A stretch of 64,000 bases of DNA from Methylomonas lenta. GTDB taxonomy: Bacteria; Pseudomonadota; Gammaproteobacteria; Methylococcales; Methylomonadaceae. Where the stretch lies: NCBI RefSeq assembly GCF_001644015.1, contig NZ_LUUI01000076.1, positions 36,777 to 100,776 of the forward strand, read 5' to 3'. This document shows positions 59,501 through 64,000 of this stretch, one piece after another. The first letter of the stretch is position 1, and every line of letters starts with the position of its first letter. The translations under genes and the position numbers were made by a program. The notes beneath the pieces were generated by a model that did no database searches, was not told the origin of the DNA, and worked only from the letters and a program-made list of their open reading frames with translations.

Positions 59501-61105
59501 ATGAACAAAGGCTATCTCTGCATCGTTTTACATGCCCATCTGCCGTATGTGCATCATCCAGAGCATGACAGTTTTTTTGAAGAAAACTGGTTATTTGAAG
59601 CTATAACCGACTGCTACTTGCCACTGATTGCCATGTTGGACAGGTTGCAGCAGGATCAAGTCAGCTGCCGGCTGACATTATCGTTGTCACCCACGCTGAT
59701 TAGCATGCTGCAGGACGAATTACTGCAAAATCGCTATCTGCGTCATTTAAAAAAGTTAATTGAACTGGCAAATAAGGAAGTGACGCGTACTTTGGATCAG
59801 CCGTTGTTTAATGACTTGGCCAGGCGCTATCACAGCAGTTTTTTGGAAGCCTTGCACAGTTACCAAAACCACTATCAAACTGATTTGCTGGCAGCGTTTG
59901 CCAAGCATCAGCGTAGCGGTAGGCTAGAACTTATTACTACAGCGGCCACCCACGGTTTTTTACCGCTGTTGAATGTCAGCGAAGCTACAGTTCGCAATCA
60001 GATAAAGGTCGGTATCGATAGCTTTAAAGCCCGCTTTGGCTATGCGCCTGCAGGTTTTTGGTTGCCGGAGTGCGGCTATTATCCAGGACTGGAGACTATT
60101 TTGCTGGATGCAGGCGTGCAGTACTTTTTTGTCGATAGTCACGGCATCATGGATGCTACCCAGTCGCCTAAGCATGGGGTTTATGCGCCGCTGGATTGTG
60201 GGAATGGGCTGATGGCTTTTGGCCGCGATCCGGCTTGTTCGCAACAAGTATGGAGCGCAGATCAAGGTTACCCCGGCGATGCGGATTATCGTGAGTATTA
60301 CCGCGACATCGGCTTTGATTTGCCGCTGGATTATATTGCTGACTATATTCTCGATGGCAGCACGCGTATCAACACCGGGATTAAATATCATCGGGTTACC
60401 GGTGAAGGTGAGTTTAAACAACTGTATGAACCGGACAAGGCTTTGCTCAAAGCCCGTCAACATGCGGAAGACTTTATCAGTAAACGTCAGCAGCAAATTC
60501 AAGCGCTGACACCGGCCATGGATCAATTACCGATTATCGTTGCACCTTACGATGCTGAATTATTTGGCCATTGGTGGTACGAAGGTCCACACTGGCTGGA
60601 GTGGGTGTTGCGGTTGGCGGCGGCTGAAAATAGCGGTATTGAGACAGTCAGTTGCGGAGATTATTTGCAACGTCAGCCTACCCAACAACAAGCAACTCCG
60701 TCAGCCTCTACCTGGGGCGATCAGGGCTATTCAGAATATTGGCTGAATGAAAGCAACGACTGGATATATCCGTTGTTGCATAAGGCCGGTAGCGAAATGG
60801 AAAAGCTGACGGCAGATTTAAAAAGCTTCAAGCTTAGCGAACTGCAGCAGCGGGCTTTGAATCAGGCGGTACGGTCGTTATTATTGGCACAGGCCTCCGA
60901 TTGGCCGTTTATTCTAAAATCCGGCACTACGGTCGAATATGCTAAAAAGCGGCTTACCGATCATCTGGCTCGCTTTAATTATCTGCATGATTGCATCCGA
61001 AAAAACCGCATTGACGGGCGGTATCTGACCGCACTGGAAGTGATGGATGACATCTTTCCGGAAATTGATTTTCGCGATTATTGCGTTCCAGAGCGCAAGG
61101 AGTAA
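59501..61105 (+). CDS. GH57 family glucan enzyme (probable 1,4-alpha-glucan branching enzyme)
   Basis: This 534-residue protein starts with the GH57 motif YLCIVLHAHLPYVHHPEH. The catalytic pair is Glu190 (WLPECGYYPG) and Asp351 (APYDAELFGHWWYEG). Downstream is the DUF1957-type C-terminal helical region (YAKKRLTDHLARFNYLHDC). This layout matches GH57 branching enzymes, which make alpha-1,6 branches, rather than the longer amylopullulanases. No other branching enzyme is visible in this locus. It lies between DUF4912 and the CBM/EEP gene with gaps of 8 and 3 bases. Confidence 0.88.
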   Translation: MNKGYLCIVLHAHLPYVHHPEHDSFFEENWLFEAITDCYLPLIAMLDRLQQDQVSCRLTLSLSPTLISMLQDELLQNRYLRHLKKLIELANKEVTRTLDQPLFNDLARRYHSSFLEALHSYQNHYQTDLLAAFAKHQRSGRLELITTAATHGFLPLLNVSEATVRNQIKVGIDSFKARFGYAPAGFWLPECGYYPGLETILLDAGVQYFFVDSHGIMDATQSPKHGVYAPLDCGNGLMAFGRDPACSQQVWSADQGYPGDADYREYYRDIGFDLPLDYIADYILDGSTRINTGIKYHRVTGEGEFKQLYEPDKALLKARQHAEDFISKRQQQIQALTPAMDQLPIIVAPYDAELFGHWWYEGPHWLEWVLRLAAAENSGIETVSCGDYLQRQPTQQQATPSASTWGDQGYSEYWLNESNDWIYPLLHKAGSEMEKLTADLKSFKLSELQQRALNQAVRSLLLAQASDWPFILKSGTTVEYAKKRLTDHLARFNYLHDCIRKNRIDGRYLTALEVMDDIFPEIDFRDYCVPERKE

Positions 61106-61108
61106 GCA

Positions 61109-62578
61109 ATGGCCAACATTCAATTACTGGCGGTGGAAAACAGGCTAACACGAAAAAAAGACGCCCAGCAGCAGGTTGTGCATTTTTTGCTGGCGGTGAA
61201 TAACCTGGCTTATCACAAACAGGTCGAGGTAATCTGGGCTGGGGATGATGGTGTTTGGCATACCTTAGCGGCTAAATACATTGGTCCGCGTGGTGAACAA
61301 CAAGAGTTCTGGCGGGCGCGGGTGACTTTTAGTGGTAAATCCGTTAGAACGTTGGCTGGCAACATCAGTTTTTCTATACATTTACGCTGTGATGCCGGTG
61401 AGTTTTGGGATAACAACCAAGGTTGGAATTACCAGAGTAGGCTAGGCGGCGGCATTACCTTGACCAGTGATTTGCCGTTACAGAATCTTAGTTTTAAACC
61501 CAAGCTGGATGACGGCCAGCAATATGTGCAAGTCAAGGTGGCGGTCGACCCAGCGCTGCATGCCGAAAGTCTGGTATTGCAATGGACAGGCGATAACTGG
61601 CGTAATAGTCAGCAAGTCAAGTGCCATAGAAATAAACGCATTAGGCAACAAGGGGCGCAATTGTGGACGGCCCGCTTAAAAGTCGCGGACCTGTTTGCGC
61701 TGCAATACAGTATTTGCTGTAAAACTCGGCAAGGCGAGATTTGGGATAACAATGGCGGCAAAAATTATTGTTTCAGTCGCGAACCACTGACACTGATGAT
61801 TTTAAATCTGCACTGTTACCAGGAAGATAAACAGGATTTTAAATTGTCGCAAATCGCTAAAGCCATCAACGAACAGGATGTGGATGTGGTGTGCTTTCAG
61901 GAAGTGGCCGAATATTGGAATGACGGCCATGGGGATTGGGGATCCAATTCCGCCAACATTATCAATCAGCGCTTAAAGCAGCCTATGCATCTTTACACCG
62001 ACTGGTCGCATCTGGGGTTTGATAAATACAGGGAAGGCGTAGCGATTTTAAGCCGTTACCCCTTGCATCACACTCAGTCGCAGTACGTCTCCGATAGTCA
62101 AGATGCCTACAGCATTCATTCCCGTAAAGTGGTGAAGGCGCGTATCGAGGTACCTTACATAGGTGCTATGAATGTATTTTCAGCTCATCTGAGTTGGTGG
62201 GAAGATGGCTTTAAACAACAGTTTCAGCGCTTAGGGGAATGGGCTGACAGTCAAATAAACGATTCAGTAAAAACAACCTTGTTATGTGGGGACTTTAATA
62301 TTGCCGCCGGTTCTGTTGGTTATCAGTTGGTTGTTAGTAGCAATCAATACGAAGATCAATATCTGGCCGCCAATCATCAAGGTTTGTTCGAAAAAATATT
62401 TCGCGTCAACGATGCTCACTGGGGACATTCAATGGCCGACGATTATCGCATTGATTACGTCTTTATGAATAAAGCCAGCGACCTGCGTGTGACCTCGGCC
62501 AGGGTGATATTTACCGATTCGGATTATGGTCAGGTGTCCGACCATTGCGGATATTTGCTGACGTTTGAGCCTAAGTAA
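61109..62578 (+). CDS. Two starch/glycogen-binding modules fused to an endonuclease/exonuclease/phosphatase domain
   Basis: This is a 489-residue protein. Residues ~20-110 and ~130-222 are two CBM21/CBM25-like modules, each ending in the signature WDNNxGxNY (EFWDNNQGWNY and EIWDNNGGKNY). These are typical of starch- and glycogen-targeting domains. Residues 227-489 form an EEP-superfamily phosphoesterase with all catalytic residues visible: Asn233, Glu265 (CFQEV), His360 (SAHLSWW), Asp395 and Asn397 (CGDFN), Asp449 (RIDYVF) and His479 (SDH). No signal peptide is seen, so it acts in the cytoplasm. The context is a glycogen operon (ATG three bases after the GH57 stop, with AAGGAG upstream). The substrate could be phosphate on glycogen, a lipid or sugar phosphate, or nucleic acid. 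Confidence 0.85.
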   Translation: MANIQLLAVENRLTRKKDAQQQVVHFLLAVNNLAYHKQVEVIWAGDDGVWHTLAAKYIGPRGEQQEFWRARVTFSGKSVRTLAGNISFSIHLRCDAGEFWDNNQGWNYQSRLGGGITLTSDLPLQNLSFKPKLDDGQQYVQVKVAVDPALHAESLVLQWTGDNWRNSQQVKCHRNKRIRQQGAQLWTARLKVADLFALQYSICCKTRQGEIWDNNGGKNYCFSREPLTLMILNLHCYQEDKQDFKLSQIAKAINEQDVDVVCFQEVAEYWNDGHGDWGSNSANIINQRLKQPMHLYTDWSHLGFDKYREGVAILSRYPLHHTQSQYVSDSQDAYSIHSRKVVKARIEVPYIGAMNVFSAHLSWWEDGFKQQFQRLGEWADSQINDSVKTTLLCGDFNIAAGSVGYQLVVSSNQYEDQYLAANHQGLFEKIFRVNDAHWGHSMADDYRIDYVFMNKASDLRVTSARVIFTDSDYGQVSDHCGYLLTFEPK

Positions 62579-62599
62579 GTTTAAAAGCCATAGGTTGGT

Positions 62600-63625
62600 T
62601 TAACAGATCCGTGGCAAAGGATCGTCTTCCAGTTCTTGTAAGATGCGCTCGCCGCCGATTTCGGTTTGTAAAATGACTTGCGCTCTACCAACTTCGACAT
62701 GGCCAATGATGGCTGCATCTGTATAACCTAAAGCGTGTAGTTTTTCGATTGCAGTATCGCTAGTGGCAGGATCTATCACCGCAACCACCCGTCCTTCGGA
62801 AGCCAGATACATTGGGTCGTAACCCAGTATTTCGCAAACCATGCGTACAGGATCTAAGACCGGTATTTGTGTCTCGATCAATCGCACACTGGCTTGGGTG
62901 GCATTGGCCATTTCATGCGCAACGGTGGCCAAACCTCCACGCGTGGGGTCGCGCATAAATCGTAAGCCGGCTAACTCAGTCAGTGCTTGGCAGATAGGTA
63001 GTACGCTGGCCGAGTCAGAGTTAAGTTCACCCGATAAGCCAAATTGTTCCCTAGCCAGTAATACAGCAGTGCCATGATCTCCCACCGAGCCGCTTAGCAA
63101 AATAGCGTCGCCCGGACGAATTTGCTGCATACCCAGTTTTAAATGCGATGGCCGTATGCCGATGCCTGTGGTGGCAAAATAAATGCCTCCGCCCTGACCT
63201 CGACGCAAAACTTTTGTGTCACCTGCAACCACGCTGACATTACTTTCACGACAGGCCTGGGCCATGCTTTCCAGCACTCTATCCAGTAGAGCCACTTCCA
63301 GCCCCTCTTCAATAAAAGCATTGAGTGTTAGATACAGTGGAATGGCACCGGAAACCGCTAAATCATTGATAGTGCCGTGTACGGCAAGACTGCCGATATT
63401 GCCGCCGGGAAACTCCAGCGGTTCCACAGTAAAGCCGTCCGTAGTCATCATGATGTCCCCTGCACCGGTAGTAATGGGCAGGCATGCAGCATCGACAGCT
63501 GTATCTAATAAGTCGTTTTTCAGATGATGGGCGAAAAGGGATTCGATCAGTTCGCGCATCAATCGTCCGCCATTGCCATGAGCCAAGGCAATATGAGATT
63601 CGGGAAAATGCCGAGATAAGTTCAT
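62600..63625 (-). CDS. hypE: Hydrogenase maturation protein HypE
   Basis: HypE (341 residues) dehydrates a thiocarbamate on its C-terminal Cys to make the cyanide ligands of [NiFe]-hydrogenase. It has the PurM-like ATP-binding fold (AHGNGGRLMREL, TTDGFTV, GTINDLAVSGA, MRDPTRGGLA). It ends in the essential PRIC tail, with Cys341 as the last residue. The other hyp genes are not in the window. It converges on the glycogen operon with a 21-base gap, and its upstream side holds the second MITE copy. Confidence 0.95.
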   Translation of the reverse strand: MNLSRHFPESHIALAHGNGGRLMRELIESLFAHHLKNDLLDTAVDAACLPITTGAGDIMMTTDGFTVEPLEFPGGNIGSLAVHGTINDLAVSGAIPLYLTLNAFIEEGLEVALLDRVLESMAQACRESNVSVVAGDTKVLRRGQGGGIYFATTGIGIRPSHLKLGMQQIRPGDAILLSGSVGDHGTAVLLAREQFGLSGELNSDSASVLPICQALTELAGLRFMRDPTRGGLATVAHEMANATQASVRLIETQIPVLDPVRMVCEILGYDPMYLASEGRVVAVIDPATSDTAIEKLHALGYTDAAIIGHVEVGRAQVILQTEIGGERILQELEDDPLPRIC

Positions 63626-63912
63626 AAATATTGATTGAATGCTGTGTTAATAAGTCGCAAATTAAACGATCGCTCCCGATAGGATACGTGATGCGATGGA
63701 AGAAAAAAGAAAAACTCGGTTTTGCAATGACCTGTGGATAAATTCAAAAGCTTGCATAGCGAAAATGTCTAGCGTTTGGGAGTATGTTCACTTTAAATTA
63801 CAGCCTAGCACAAGCGCAACGCGCGGGATTGCTATTTTTAAATCCGCATAGTTTTGCTTGCCTTAACAATGCAGCCAGCCGTATTAGATGGAAGCCAAGC
63901 TATCCTTGCAGT

Positions 63913-64000
63913 CAATGCCATTAAGTTAAGAAAAAGCTCCCTCTCCTGCTGGAGAGGGTTGGGGAGAGGAGATTTATAATAAGGCAAAAAAGCTTTATTT
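63913..64000. mobile_element. Second copy of the MITE-like element, cut by window edge
   Basis: The 88 bases to the window end are identical to 6904-6991, beginning with the terminal repeat CAATGCCATTAAGTTAAG and including the CCCTCTCC/GGAGAGGG hairpin. The right end and any target duplication lie outside. The 287 bases between hypE and this element hold no recognised gene. Confidence 0.85.

Overview
The window reads as chromosome of a gammaproteobacterium. The order hrcA-grpE-dnaK-dnaJ-dapB-carA-carB-greA-yhbY-rlmE-ftsH-glmM-tpiA-secG-tRNA-Leu is a gammaproteobacterial housekeeping layout. Protein style, a GTAG-footed REP family, and a stand-alone FchA-type cyclohydrolase fit a methylotroph or methanotroph of the Methylococcales. 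That placement is inference: no methane- or methanol-oxidation gene is visible.

Region 1 (1-20.7 kb) is core. It has the 5' part of prfC, a Na+/H+-type antiporter, the heat-shock operon behind a sigma70 promoter with an overlapping CIRCE operator, and then lysine, arginine/pyrimidine, transcription, rRNA-methylation, protease, cell-wall, glycolysis and secretion genes ending at tRNA-Leu(GAG). Between dnaK and dnaJ the operon has been invaded. A strong terminator is followed by a 154-bp MITE-like element with an 11-bp target duplication, a relic of a REP-associated transposase (RAYT), three REP sequences and one intact RAYT. A second copy of the MITE begins at 63913 and runs off the window.

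Region 2 (20.7-33.3 kb) is accessory and starts exactly where the usual rimP-nusA-infB synteny should follow tRNA-Leu. Nine minus-strand ORFs (28.9 to 21.0 kb) comprise a duplicated two-gene cassette of unknown beta-rich and small helical proteins (A1-B1-A2-B2), a nucleoside-deoxyribosyltransferase/TIR-like effector, a PAS-methyltransferase, a double-GNAT protein, a tiny exported peptide and a possible heme-thiolate peroxidase-like protein. Upstream lie a PAS-GGDEF diguanylate cyclase, a Crp/Fnr-type regulator and a sensor-gene stub cut by an IS5-family fragment.

Region 3 (33.3-42.6 kb) has a multi-PAS histidine kinase with a FixJ-like response regulator, then an MdtNOP/YtcA-like tripartite efflux system with its outer-membrane factor divergent.

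Region 4 (42.7-64 kb) is metabolic. It holds gltBD, glycogen phosphorylase, lpxH, a periplasmic cyclophilin, cysS and fchA, then a glycogen locus: glgX divergent from DUF4912, a GH57 enzyme, and a protein joining two starch/glycogen-binding modules to an endonuclease/exonuclease/phosphatase domain. hypE and the second MITE copy close the window. The strongest candidates for undescribed biology are the glycogen-binding EEP-domain protein and the duplicated A-B cassette with its linked effector genes.
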